A stretch of 43,381 nt of DNA from Flavobacteriaceae bacterium (GTDB lineage: Bacteria; Bacteroidota; Bacteroidia; Flavobacteriales; Flavobacteriaceae). Made by a program: the position numbers and the translations under genes. Of the stretch, positions 1 to 7,678 are shown piece after piece. The stretch spans positions 1-43,381 of the forward strand of contig CANFNV010000015.1 of assembly GCA_947448525.1 (NCBI GenBank). Reading direction: 5' to 3'. Under the pieces are notes generated by a model, which saw only the letters and a program-made list of their open reading frames with translations, was not told the origin of the DNA and made no database searches. Position 1 is the first letter of the stretch. The number at the start of each line of letters is the position of its first letter.

Positions 1-91
1 ATTTCTCTTGATGAGGTATTTTAATAAAATAAGTAAATCGTCCCAGTTTTTCATTATCACAAATATCGGAAAAAAATATTTCAAAAATTAA

Positions 92-129
92 AAAAGCATT
101 AAAAATGAGGTTTCACTTTTAATGCTTTT
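92..129 (-). terminator. Rho-independent terminator of the amino-acid permease gene
   Basis: A perfect 13-bp inverted repeat (AAAAGCATTAAAA at 92-104 against 117-129) encloses a 12-base loop. On the minus strand the stem is followed by a run rich in T. It lies 16 bases past the permease stop codon, so it most likely ends that transcript. Confidence 0.8.
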
Positions 130-144
130 GAATAGTGTTTACTA

Positions 145-1626
145 TTAGAGTTCTTTATCTGGATTGTTCAGTTTACTATTTTTTTTGCTATATCCAAAGT
201 ATACTATAAGTCCTAACGCAAGCCATCCGATTAATCGCAACCAATTGGTCCATCCTAAACCAAAAATCATGGCAAGGCAAACTATAATTCCTAAAATTGG
301 AACTAAAGGAACAAATGGTGTTTTAAATTCTCTTTTTAAATCAGGTTCAGTTTTTCTTAAAACAATTACCGAAATACAAACTAAGATAAAAGCAAATAAG
401 GTTCCGATACTAGTCATATCCCCAACAATATCTCCAGGGATGAATGCGGCAAAAGCACCAACAATTAAAAGAATAACTAAGTTAGCTTTATATGGTGTTT
501 TGTATTTTGGATGCAAATCACCGAATGCTTTTGGCAATAAACCGTCTTTACCCATTGCATAAAAAACTCTAGATTGTCCTAATAACATTACTAATATTAC
601 AGATGAAAATCCTGCAAGAATTGCTATTGTTACAAACTGTGCTAACCATTCGTAGCCAATCATGTATTTGTTAATTGCAAAGGCAACAGATGCTTCCTTT
701 CCTCCAGTTCTAAAATCTTCAACAGTTGCTACCCCAGTTAATACGTGTGCAAAAAGAATATACAAAACAGTACAAACTGCTAGCGAACCAAGAATTCCTA
801 TTGGCATATCTCTTTTTGGGTTTTTAGTTTCTTGAGCTGCTGTACTTACTGCATCAAATCCAATAAAGGCAAAAAATACGGTTCCCGCTGCGCCTAAAAT
901 TCCCATTATCCCTCCAAAATGATGACCAATTCCTTGATCGTCAGTATAGGTAGAGGCTGGTGGAATATACGGAGTATGATTAGCAGGATTGATAAAATGC
1001 CATCCAAAACCTATTATTAATATTACAATTGCCACTTTTGTGATAACGATTAATCCATTCACAAAAGCAGATTCTTGCGTTCCTTTTATCAATAGCAAAC
1101 TGATGATTGCTACTATAAAAAAGGCCGGAAGGTTTATCATCCCATGTTCACCTAGTGCAGAAGTTTGGAACGGCGAATGCGATAAGGAATATGGAATTGG
1201 ACTAGTATGCACCACATTGACCAGTAAATTATTGAGGTATTCACTCCAAGCAATTCCAACTGTTGCGGCGCCTACAGCATATTCTAATATTAAATCCCAC
1301 CCAATAATCCAAGCTAGAAGCTCTCCCATAGTGGCATAAGTATAAGTATAAGCACTCCCCGAAATTGGAATGGATGAAGAAAGTTCTGCATAACATAATC
1401 CTGCTAACGCACATCCAATAGCTGCTACAATAAATCCAATTGTTACAGATGGGCCTGCATTTTGCGCTGCTGCGGTTGCTGTTCTAACAAAAAGTCCGGC
1501 ACCAATAATGGCGCCTATTCCAAGTGCAACTAAAGACCAAGCGGTTAAAGTTCTTTTTAATCCTTTTTCCGATTCTGTTGCTTCAGCCAATAAAAGGTGT
1601 AAAGGTTTTTTCTTCCAAATAGACAT
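145..1626 (-). CDS. APC-family amino-acid permease
   Basis: Inner-membrane transporter of the amino acid-polyamine-organocation superfamily, close to the cationic amino acid transporter/YfnA type. The 493-residue protein is almost entirely hydrophobic with about 12 membrane segments. It carries the diagnostic first-helix motif GIGAIIGAGLF (residues 36-46), which lines the substrate site in this family, and a conserved FIGFDAVST segment in the middle. A short charged N-terminus and a Lys/Asn-rich C-terminal tail face the cytoplasm by family precedent. The exact substrate cannot be read from sequence. The gene stands alone, with its own -7 box upstream and a strong terminator directly downstream, so it is probably a single-gene transcript. 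Confidence 0.88.
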   Translation of the reverse strand: MSIWKKKPLHLLLAEATESEKGLKRTLTAWSLVALGIGAIIGAGLFVRTATAAAQNAGPSVTIGFIVAAIGCALAGLCYAELSSSIPISGSAYTYTYATMGELLAWIIGWDLILEYAVGAATVGIAWSEYLNNLLVNVVHTSPIPYSLSHSPFQTSALGEHGMINLPAFFIVAIISLLLIKGTQESAFVNGLIVITKVAIVILIIGFGWHFINPANHTPYIPPASTYTDDQGIGHHFGGIMGILGAAGTVFFAFIGFDAVSTAAQETKNPKRDMPIGILGSLAVCTVLYILFAHVLTGVATVEDFRTGGKEASVAFAINKYMIGYEWLAQFVTIAILAGFSSVILVMLLGQSRVFYAMGKDGLLPKAFGDLHPKYKTPYKANLVILLIVGAFAAFIPGDIVGDMTSIGTLFAFILVCISVIVLRKTEPDLKREFKTPFVPLVPILGIIVCLAMIFGLGWTNWLRLIGWLALGLIVYFGYSKKNSKLNNPDKEL

Positions 1627-1651
1627 AGTGTTTCTTTTAATTTAATATGTT

Positions 1652-1659
1652 CAAATATA
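1652..1659 (-). promoter_or_regulatory. Probable -7 promoter box (TATATTTG) of the permease gene
   Basis: TATATTTG on the minus strand matches the Bacteroidetes sigma-A -7 consensus TAnnTTTG exactly and lies 26 bases before the ATG. A TTTCG about 22 bases upstream could serve as a weak -33 element. Confidence 0.55.
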
Positions 1660-1704
1660 CTTTTTTTGTTTAATATTTCTACGAAAATAGAAAATTTCTA
1701 ACTT

Positions 1705-4068
1705 TTAAAACCAAAATCCAACATTTATTCCTATAAATCCTTTAGGCAATTCTGGTGACCAAGAGTATTTAATTTCGAGAGGTCCTATTACAGATTCCAA
1801 TCCATAGCCTACTGCATATCCCGAATATCTTGGGGTTGAGAGCCAATTTCCGGTGCTAAATAATTTGTCTTCAGCATTAGCAACATTTGCAGAGAAATTA
1901 ATGTGGTTTTTTTTGTAAAATTCAACATCTACAGTCGCTAATGATTTTATATAACTATCAGCTGCAATTCCAATAAAATCATACCCATAAAAGGGTTTGA
2001 AATTATTTATAGTATTAAATCCATATCCCCCAAGAACAAAATCCAAATAATGAACACTATTCTGTCCGAAAGATAAGCCCGCTTCTGATTGGAATTTTAA
2101 ATTTAAAAATTTATAAAATGTTCTTGTTATTCCCCATTCACCTTTCAATATAGAAAATCGATTAAACTGGCTTGTGTAGTTGGATGAAAACAAATAGGTT
2201 TGAATATCCCCATTAAAAAACCATCCTTTTTTCGGAAAATACTTATTATCCAATGAATCGTATTTTAAATATCCAAAAGCACTTGCATAATCACTATTTT
2301 CAAAAATGGGACTGCTGTATTCTAAGTTTTTAGATTGAATCTTAATGTGCTTAAATTCCAAACCGGAACCAATTAAAAATTTTTGAGCAAAAACAGTTTG
2401 TAAATAGGCTTGATTCGTAAAATCAGAAAAATCTATATTTATTGAATTGATATTGTTCTGTGTAAATAATTTACCGTTAGTAAAATCAGTAGTTACATTT
2501 TTGTTGAATTGATTAAATCTTGATTTAAAACCAAAGCTAAAATAAAAACCGTTGTCAATATAATAGTCTAAATTGTATCTGAAATTATCTCCTAAGACTA
2601 AATCAACAGAAAGTACATCATTTCTAAACATCGATTTTTTTTCTGTAATATTTAATAATGCAGCACTTTTATATAATCCATCATAATGCAAACCAAACTT
2701 TATAAATGTTTTGTTTTTACTCTCACTTATGTTGACATCCAACTCATCGCCCGGGTGCAAATCATTAATTTTATAATTTATTGTGCTAAAATTCCCCGTG
2801 GCATTAAGGGTGTTAATACCTTTTTTTAACTGGTCATAAGTAATTTTTGTTCCAGATTTAAACCCTAACTTTCCAATTATGTAGGCGCGAGTATAATTGG
2901 TTACATCATTTATACTGATTCTATCTAGTTGAATGCTATCGTTTTTACATTTAAGATTGTTGATTTTGAATTCATTATTTTGAACGGCTAATTTTTTTAG
3001 TTTATCAAATACTTCCAATGCGGCATCTTCGCCTTTTTTTAATATTTCTTTTTTGTTATCAAACGAAAGAACCGAGTAATTTGAAATGTCAGGCTTAATG
3101 TAAATATCTGTTTGTTTTATTTTATCTTTCATGCCTCCAATCATTTGAAGGTTTGAAATTTGCACTAATATTTTTGTGGCTTCTCCTAGCGCATTTCTAT
3201 CTTTTAATTCATCTTGAACATCTACACCAATAATGATATCGGCACCCATTTTCTTTACTTCGTCAATAGGATAATTGTTAGACACCCCGCCGTCAATTAA
3301 AAGCTTCCCATCAATTTCAACAGGAGAAAATAATGTTGGAAACGCCGAACTAGCTATAAGTGCTTGTGGTAAATAACCGCTATTTAATATTAATTGCTCC
3401 CCTGTTTCAATATTTGTGGCAATACATAAAAAAGGAATTGGAAGCTTGTTAAAATCACGAACATCACGAACGGAACGCGTTAATTTTGTAAGTAAATTAT
3501 AGTTGTATAAGCCTTTTGATAAAGCAATTGGAACTCCTAAACTAAATTTCTTAAATGGTAATGATATGGCATACAATTCGTCATTTTTCTTTTCATAAAA
3601 ACTTTTGGATGTTCTTGGAATATAATCATTCAAAAGCTCATCAAAATTGGTGCTTTTAAATATTGAATCTATTTGCTCTGCATTGTAGCCCGTAGCATAC
3701 AACCCTCCAACAACCGCACCCATACTCGTTCCTCCGATGTAATCGATTTTTACACCTGCTTTTTCTATTACTTTTAAAACGCCAATGTGTGCAAATCCTT
3801 TGGCTCCACCTCCCGTTAAAACTAATCCAATTTTTGGTCTTTTTATTGTGTCTTGAGAATAGCTTTTTTCAGGGAATAGACAATAGACAATAGACAATAG
3901 ACATAAAAAACCATTTCTAATTACCGCCGATTTCTTTACTAAAGAGTTTATTTTTAATTGGGTTTCAGAAAATTTAAAAGATGGCGAAAATCCTTTTTCT
4001 TTTCTTTTTGAAAAGGAAAAAATAGAAATGAAAAGCTGAAAAACAGATTGCAAGAACGCCTTTATCAT
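1705..4068 (-). CDS. Patatin-like phospholipase with C-terminal Omp85-like barrel
   Basis: Predicted secreted lipid acyl hydrolase anchored by an outer-membrane barrel, resembling PlpD-type (type Vd) autotransporters. The patatin domain shows the oxyanion-hole motif GGGAKG (about residues 86-91), the nucleophile motif GTSMG (Ser about 115) and the catalytic DGG near residue 258. It is followed by a POTRA-like segment (about 385-455) and a long beta-rich region ending in aromatic Trp-Phe, as barrel proteins do. The ATG at 4068 is preferred; a TTG at 4077 lies 3 codons earlier. Oddly, about 45 charged residues precede the hydrophobic signal segment, and four AATAGAC heptamers lie inside that segment (see findings), so the true start is uncertain. 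The gene begins within about 12 bases of the uvrC stop and is likely cotranscribed with it. Confidence 0.85.
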   Translation of the reverse strand: MIKAFLQSVFQLFISIFSFSKRKEKGFSPSFKFSETQLKINSLVKKSAVIRNGFLCLLSIVYCLFPEKSYSQDTIKRPKIGLVLTGGGAKGFAHIGVLKVIEKAGVKIDYIGGTSMGAVVGGLYATGYNAEQIDSIFKSTNFDELLNDYIPRTSKSFYEKKNDELYAISLPFKKFSLGVPIALSKGLYNYNLLTKLTRSVRDVRDFNKLPIPFLCIATNIETGEQLILNSGYLPQALIASSAFPTLFSPVEIDGKLLIDGGVSNNYPIDEVKKMGADIIIGVDVQDELKDRNALGEATKILVQISNLQMIGGMKDKIKQTDIYIKPDISNYSVLSFDNKKEILKKGEDAALEVFDKLKKLAVQNNEFKINNLKCKNDSIQLDRISINDVTNYTRAYIIGKLGFKSGTKITYDQLKKGINTLNATGNFSTINYKINDLHPGDELDVNISESKNKTFIKFGLHYDGLYKSAALLNITEKKSMFRNDVLSVDLVLGDNFRYNLDYYIDNGFYFSFGFKSRFNQFNKNVTTDFTNGKLFTQNNINSINIDFSDFTNQAYLQTVFAQKFLIGSGLEFKHIKIQSKNLEYSSPIFENSDYASAFGYLKYDSLDNKYFPKKGWFFNGDIQTYLFSSNYTSQFNRFSILKGEWGITRTFYKFLNLKFQSEAGLSFGQNSVHYLDFVLGGYGFNTINNFKPFYGYDFIGIAADSYIKSLATVDVEFYKKNHINFSANVANAEDKLFSTGNWLSTPRYSGYAVGYGLESVIGPLEIKYSWSPELPKGFIGINVGFWF
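3875..3902. repeat. Heptanucleotide tandem repeat AATAGAC x4 inside the patatin gene
   Basis: Four perfect, uninterrupted copies of AATAGAC. On the coding (minus) strand this reads GTCTATT x4 and encodes the hydrophobic LSIVYCL core of the predicted signal peptide. Because 7 is not a multiple of 3, gain or loss of one unit changes the reading frame. Confidence 0.95.
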
Positions 4069-4080
4069 TCGCTTCAAATA

Positions 4081-5880
4081 TTAGTTGTCGATTTTATGGT
4101 AAAAGTCGTAAATTTTTTTGGCTTTTGAAACACCTACTACCGTAGAAATTTCATTTTCGGTGGTTGATTTCAACCTTTTAACACTTTTAAAATGTTTTAT
4201 TAAAGTCAACATCGTTTTTTCACCAATTCCTGGGATTTCTTCTAAAGATGAATTTAGTGCAGATTTACTTCGTTTATCTCTGTGAAATGTGATTCCGAAT
4301 CGGTGTGCTTCGTTTCGCAAAAACTGAATGACTTTGAGAGTTTCCGACTTTTTATCAAGATATAAAGGCGCCGAATCTCCGGGATAAAAGAGTTCTTCTA
4401 GGCGTTTTGCAATTCCGATTATCGCAATTTTCCCTCTTAATCCCAAATCGTCAATACTTTTTAATGCGGAAGAAAGTTGTCCTTTTCCACCATCGATTAT
4501 TATTAATTGCGGCAATGGTTGAAATTCTTCTAACATTCGTTTGTATCTTCGGTAAACTACTTCTTCCATAGAAGCAAAGTCATTTGGACCTTCAACGGTT
4601 TTTATATTGAAATGGCGGTAGTCTTTTTTGGATGGTTTTCCATCCTTGAAAACTACGCAAGCCGCAACAGGATTGGTTCCTTGAATATTGGAATTGTCAA
4701 AACATTCTATATGTCGTGGTTCCACCAACAAACGTAGATCTTTTTGCATCTGCGCCATAATTCTATTGGTATGGCGTTCTGGATCTACAATCTGAATTTG
4801 TTTTAATTGATCCAATCGGTAATATTTAGCATTACGTACGGATAATTCTAAAATTTGCTTTTTATCACCCAATTGTGGAACTGTGACTTTTATTTTATCG
4901 CCAAAATCTAATGGAAATGGCAAAATTATTTCGCGAGAAAGCAACTGAAAACGTTCCCTAAGTTCTACTACCGCTAGCTCTAAAAGTTCTTCATCCGTTT
5001 CTTCTAATTTCTTTTTTAGTTCTAAAGTGTACGATCGAATTATAGCTCCGTGTGCTATTTGAAGAAAATTAACATACGCAACGGATTCGTCAGAAACAAT
5101 AGAAAATACATCAATATTGGATATTTTCGGATTTAAAATAGTAGATTTCGATTGGTAATTTTCAAGAACTTCAATTTTTTCTTTTATCTTTTGTGCTTCT
5201 TCAAAATGCATTTCTTGAGCCAAATGAAGCATATTTATTTTGAAATCTTTTAAACTTTCTTTGAAATTTCCTTTCAGAATTTCGCGAATAGCATCAACTT
5301 GTTTTTGATAATTTTCTAATAATTCATAACCTTCACAGCCGCCTTTGCAATTTCCAATGTGAAACTCTAAACACACTTTATATTTACCCAAATTGATATT
5401 GGCTTCCTTCAAATCATAGTTACATGTTCGCAACGGATACAATTCTTTTATTAACTCTAATATAGTATTCACCGTTTTGAAATTGGTGTAAGGTCCAAAA
5501 TATTCAGAGCCGTCTTTTACGATTCTTCGTGTTGGAAATATCCTAGAAAACGGTTCTTTCTTAATACAAATCCACGGATAAGTTTTGTCGTCACGTAGTA
5601 AAACATTGTATCGGGGTTGCAATTTTTTTATTAAATTATTTTCTAATAAAAGTGCGTCCTGTTCGCTCGAAACAACAATGTGTTTTATGGTTGCAATTTT
5701 CTTAACCAGCACATTGGTTTTGGCCGTATCATGAATTTTATTGAAATAAGAAGAAACACGTTTTTTTAGGTTTTTAGCTTTCCCAACATACAGAATTTTT
5801 CCTTCTTTATCATAATATTGATATACTCCGGGATTATCGGGTAATGTTTGTATTTGAAGTTCTAGAGAAGGATTGTTCAT
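4081..5880 (-). CDS. uvrC: Excinuclease ABC subunit UvrC
   Basis: Nucleotide-excision-repair nuclease that makes both cuts around UvrB-marked damage. The N-terminal GIY-YIG domain is clear (GVY at 18-20, YVG at 31-33, followed by Lys/Arg-rich residues). A central UVR motif (HFEEAQKIKEKIEVLENY) should bind UvrB. The RNase H-like C-terminal nuclease domain includes ECFDNSNIQGTNPVA and IIIDGGKGQL, and a helix-hairpin-helix pair (SLEEIPGIGEKT) ends the protein. The length, 599 residues, is normal. The ATG at 5880 (MNNPSLELQ) is chosen over one 7 codons earlier because the homologous region starts there. A promoter lies at 5940-5971, and the patatin gene follows 12 bases downstream. Confidence 0.96.
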   Translation of the reverse strand: MNNPSLELQIQTLPDNPGVYQYYDKEGKILYVGKAKNLKKRVSSYFNKIHDTAKTNVLVKKIATIKHIVVSSEQDALLLENNLIKKLQPRYNVLLRDDKTYPWICIKKEPFSRIFPTRRIVKDGSEYFGPYTNFKTVNTILELIKELYPLRTCNYDLKEANINLGKYKVCLEFHIGNCKGGCEGYELLENYQKQVDAIREILKGNFKESLKDFKINMLHLAQEMHFEEAQKIKEKIEVLENYQSKSTILNPKISNIDVFSIVSDESVAYVNFLQIAHGAIIRSYTLELKKKLEETDEELLELAVVELRERFQLLSREIILPFPLDFGDKIKVTVPQLGDKKQILELSVRNAKYYRLDQLKQIQIVDPERHTNRIMAQMQKDLRLLVEPRHIECFDNSNIQGTNPVAACVVFKDGKPSKKDYRHFNIKTVEGPNDFASMEEVVYRRYKRMLEEFQPLPQLIIIDGGKGQLSSALKSIDDLGLRGKIAIIGIAKRLEELFYPGDSAPLYLDKKSETLKVIQFLRNEAHRFGITFHRDKRSKSALNSSLEEIPGIGEKTMLTLIKHFKSVKRLKSTTENEISTVVGVSKAKKIYDFYHKIDN

Positions 5881-5939
5881 TGTTTTAAGAAAATAGAGCA
5901 AAAAATAAAGAAAATAGATTCCTGTAATCTTACTTCAAA

Positions 5940-5971
5940 CAAATTTAACTTTAATTTCTACATAAACCAAA
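5940..5971 (-). promoter_or_regulatory. Probable sigma-A promoter of uvrC (TTTG-N20-TAAATTTG)
   Basis: On the minus strand TTTG (5968-5971) is followed after 20 bases by TAAATTTG (5940-5947). Both boxes and the spacing fit the Bacteroidetes promoter model TTTG-N17-23-TAnnTTTG. The predicted 5' leader is about 50-55 bases. Confidence 0.65.
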
Positions 5972-5995
5972 TTGAAATTTTTCTATATTTACTAT

Positions 5996-6559
5996 ATGTT
6001 TAAAAAGGAGTTAAGAAAAAAGTATAAAGATTTAAGACAGTCCCTTTCTTCATCTAAAATTGAGGAAAAGTCACTTGAAATTTCTAATCATTTGCTTCAA
6101 CTAAATATTTGGGATAAAACGTATTATCATTTATTCTTGTCTATTGAAGAACAAAAAGAAATCGATACCGAATTTATTTTGCATGTTTTACATGGAAAAG
6201 ACAAAGAAATTGTGGTTTCTAAAAGTGATTTTACTTCTTTAGAAATGACCCATTATCTTTTGACAGACAATACAAAATTTAAGAAAAACAAATATAATAT
6301 TTTGGAACCCCTTTATGGATTAGAAGTTCCTGTTGCTAAAATTGATGTGATTTTTGTGCCGCTTTTAGCATTTGATATAAAAGGAAATAGAGTGGGTTAT
6401 GGAAAAGGATTTTACGATAAATTCTTAGCTAAATGCAAACCAGAAACTGTAAAAATTGGTTTGTCTTTCTTTGAAGCTGAAGAAAAAATTGAAGATGTAT
6501 CCGAAAATGACATTCAATTGAATTATTGCGTAACTCCTAATAATATATTTACGTTTTAA
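5996..6559 (+). CDS. 5-formyltetrahydrofolate cyclo-ligase
   Basis: Cytosolic ATP-dependent enzyme that turns 5-formyl-THF into 5,10-methenyl-THF, recycling a folate storage form. The signature GNRVGYGKGFYDKFL lies near residues 130-145, preceded by the conserved FVPLLAFD strand. A basic N-terminus (KKELRKKYKDLRQ) is typical. At 187 residues it has the family's usual size. The ATG at 5996 is preferred; an in-frame TTG at 5972 would add eight unconserved residues. It is divergent from uvrC across a 115-base gap and convergent with lspA 33 bases downstream. The symbol ygfA/fthC is used for this family. Confidence 0.92.
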   Translation: MFKKELRKKYKDLRQSLSSSKIEEKSLEISNHLLQLNIWDKTYYHLFLSIEEQKEIDTEFILHVLHGKDKEIVVSKSDFTSLEMTHYLLTDNTKFKKNKYNILEPLYGLEVPVAKIDVIFVPLLAFDIKGNRVGYGKGFYDKFLAKCKPETVKIGLSFFEAEEKIEDVSENDIQLNYCVTPNNIFTF

Positions 6560-6592
6560 ATTGGCTTCAAGACAGCTAGAGGTTATTTGTAT

Positions 6593-7198
6593 TTAAGTTG
6601 GGTTTTGAGCAAATGCTTTTTTGTTAAAAAATATCAAGATTCCAACTCCAACAGAAATAGAAAAATCGGCTACATTAAAAATGGCATTAAAAAAAGTTAC
6701 TTCTTTTCCCCCTATAAATGGTATCCAACTCGGCATTATATAATTTTCAATAAAAGGAAAATAAAACATATCAACAACTTTTCCGTGAAACCAAGTTCCA
6801 TAATGATTTTTTGGAAAAAATGTGGCTAGATGATTGTGACTGTCATCAAACATTACTCCATAAAGCACAGAATCAATAATGTTGCCCAAAGCTCCAGCAA
6901 AAATTAAACAAATGGCAACGAGTAGGAAATTTGATTTTTCTTTTTTCGTAGAATCACAAAGCCAATAACCAATTGCGCAAACGGCAATAATTCTAAAAAC
7001 AGTAAGAACTAATTTTCCATATTCCCCAGGAATAACAGTTCCCCATGCCATGCCTTCGTTTTCAATAAATAAAAATTTAAACCAACCAAAGACCTTTACT
7101 TCCTCTCCTAAAATAAAATTCGTTTTTACAAATACTTTTGAGTATTGATCAATAACTAATATCAAAAAGATAATAAATGCCGAATTTTTAAGTTTCAT
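6593..7198 (-). CDS. lspA: Lipoprotein signal peptidase (signal peptidase II)
   Basis: Inner-membrane aspartyl protease that removes the signal peptide of prolipoproteins after lipidation. Four membrane helices are visible. Family motifs are present: DQYSK (17-21), NEGMAWG (47-53), GNIID with catalytic Asp109, and FNVADFSI with catalytic Asp178. Between the two catalytic aspartates lies a long, His- and aromatic-rich stretch (about 118-165), which makes the protein longer (201 residues) than the E. coli enzyme; this form is usual in Bacteroidetes as far as I recall. It has its own -7 box and follows the dksA-like terminator, so it is probably transcribed separately. Confidence 0.93.
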   Translation of the reverse strand: MKLKNSAFIIFLILVIDQYSKVFVKTNFILGEEVKVFGWFKFLFIENEGMAWGTVIPGEYGKLVLTVFRIIAVCAIGYWLCDSTKKEKSNFLLVAICLIFAGALGNIIDSVLYGVMFDDSHNHLATFFPKNHYGTWFHGKVVDMFYFPFIENYIMPSWIPFIGGKEVTFFNAIFNVADFSISVGVGILIFFNKKAFAQNPT

Positions 7199-7217
7199 TT
7201 TATTTGTTTTTGTTGTG

Positions 7218-7225
7218 CAAAAATA
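7218..7225 (-). promoter_or_regulatory. Probable -7 box (TATTTTTG) of lspA
   Basis: TATTTTTG on the minus strand fits TAnnTTTG, 19 bases before the lspA ATG. A T-rich -33 region at the right distance coincides with the T-tract of the upstream terminator. Confidence 0.5.
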
Positions 7226-7240
7226 GAATTATTTTTCAAT

Positions 7241-7267
7241 AAAAAAACGCTCCTTTTTTGGAGCGTT
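7241..7267 (-). terminator. Rho-independent terminator after the dksA-like gene
   Basis: A perfect 8-bp stem (AACGCTCC 7246-7253, GGAGCGTT 7260-7267) with a 6-base loop, followed on the minus strand by a T-run. It lies 24 bases beyond the dksA-like stop codon. Confidence 0.88.
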
Positions 7268-7290
7268 GTGTATTAAATTACAAATAGTAA

Positions 7291-7671
7291 TTATCGTTGT
7301 AAATTCTTTGCTTCAATACTCATTGTAGCATGAGGAACAATCTTTAGTCGCTCTTTACCTATTAACTTTCCAGTTACTTTGCAAACCCCATACGTTTTGT
7401 TTTCTACACGGAAAAGGGCATTTTTTAAATCACGGATAAATTTCTCTTGACGAATTGCCAATTGAGAGTTTGCTTCTTTACTCATGGTTTCACTTCCTTC
7501 TTCAAATGCTTTAAATGTTGGTGATGTATCATCAGTTCCATTATTTAAATCATTCATATAAGCACTTTTGATTAACTCTAAATCAGTTTGTGCTTTTTCG
7601 ATTTTATTTAAGATAATGTCTTTAAACTCTGCCAAATCAGCATCAGAGTATCTCATCATTTCTTGAATCAT
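7291..7671 (-). CDS. TraR/DksA family protein lacking most zinc-finger cysteines
   Basis: DksA/TraR proteins bind the RNA polymerase secondary channel and adjust initiation, often with ppGpp. This 126-residue protein has the helical coiled-coil region (about 11-92) and the C-terminal finger fold signature YGVCKVTGK...RLKIVPHATMSIEAK. Only the first zinc position is Cys (Cys97); the other three are Thr100, Ser118 and Ala121, so the finger probably does not hold zinc. Asp residues near the coiled-coil tip (DLNNGTDDTS, 41-50) are present. It starts 8 bases after the ileS stop and is likely cotranscribed with ileS, ending at the hairpin at 7241-7267. Its promoters cannot be predicted. Confidence 0.85.
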   Translation of the reverse strand: MIQEMMRYSDADLAEFKDIILNKIEKAQTDLELIKSAYMNDLNNGTDDTSPTFKAFEEGSETMSKEANSQLAIRQEKFIRDLKNALFRVENKTYGVCKVTGKLIGKERLKIVPHATMSIEAKNLQR

Positions 7672-7678
7672 CTTTCTT

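Noticed and set aside
3875..3902. CRISPR-like or direct-repeat array
   Set aside because: Units are only 7 bases and contiguous, with no spacers; it is a simple tandem repeat.
6587..6829. Plus-strand 80-codon frame after the cyclo-ligase gene
   Set aside because: It lies opposite lspA, which has both catalytic aspartates in frame; no sign of coding on this strand.
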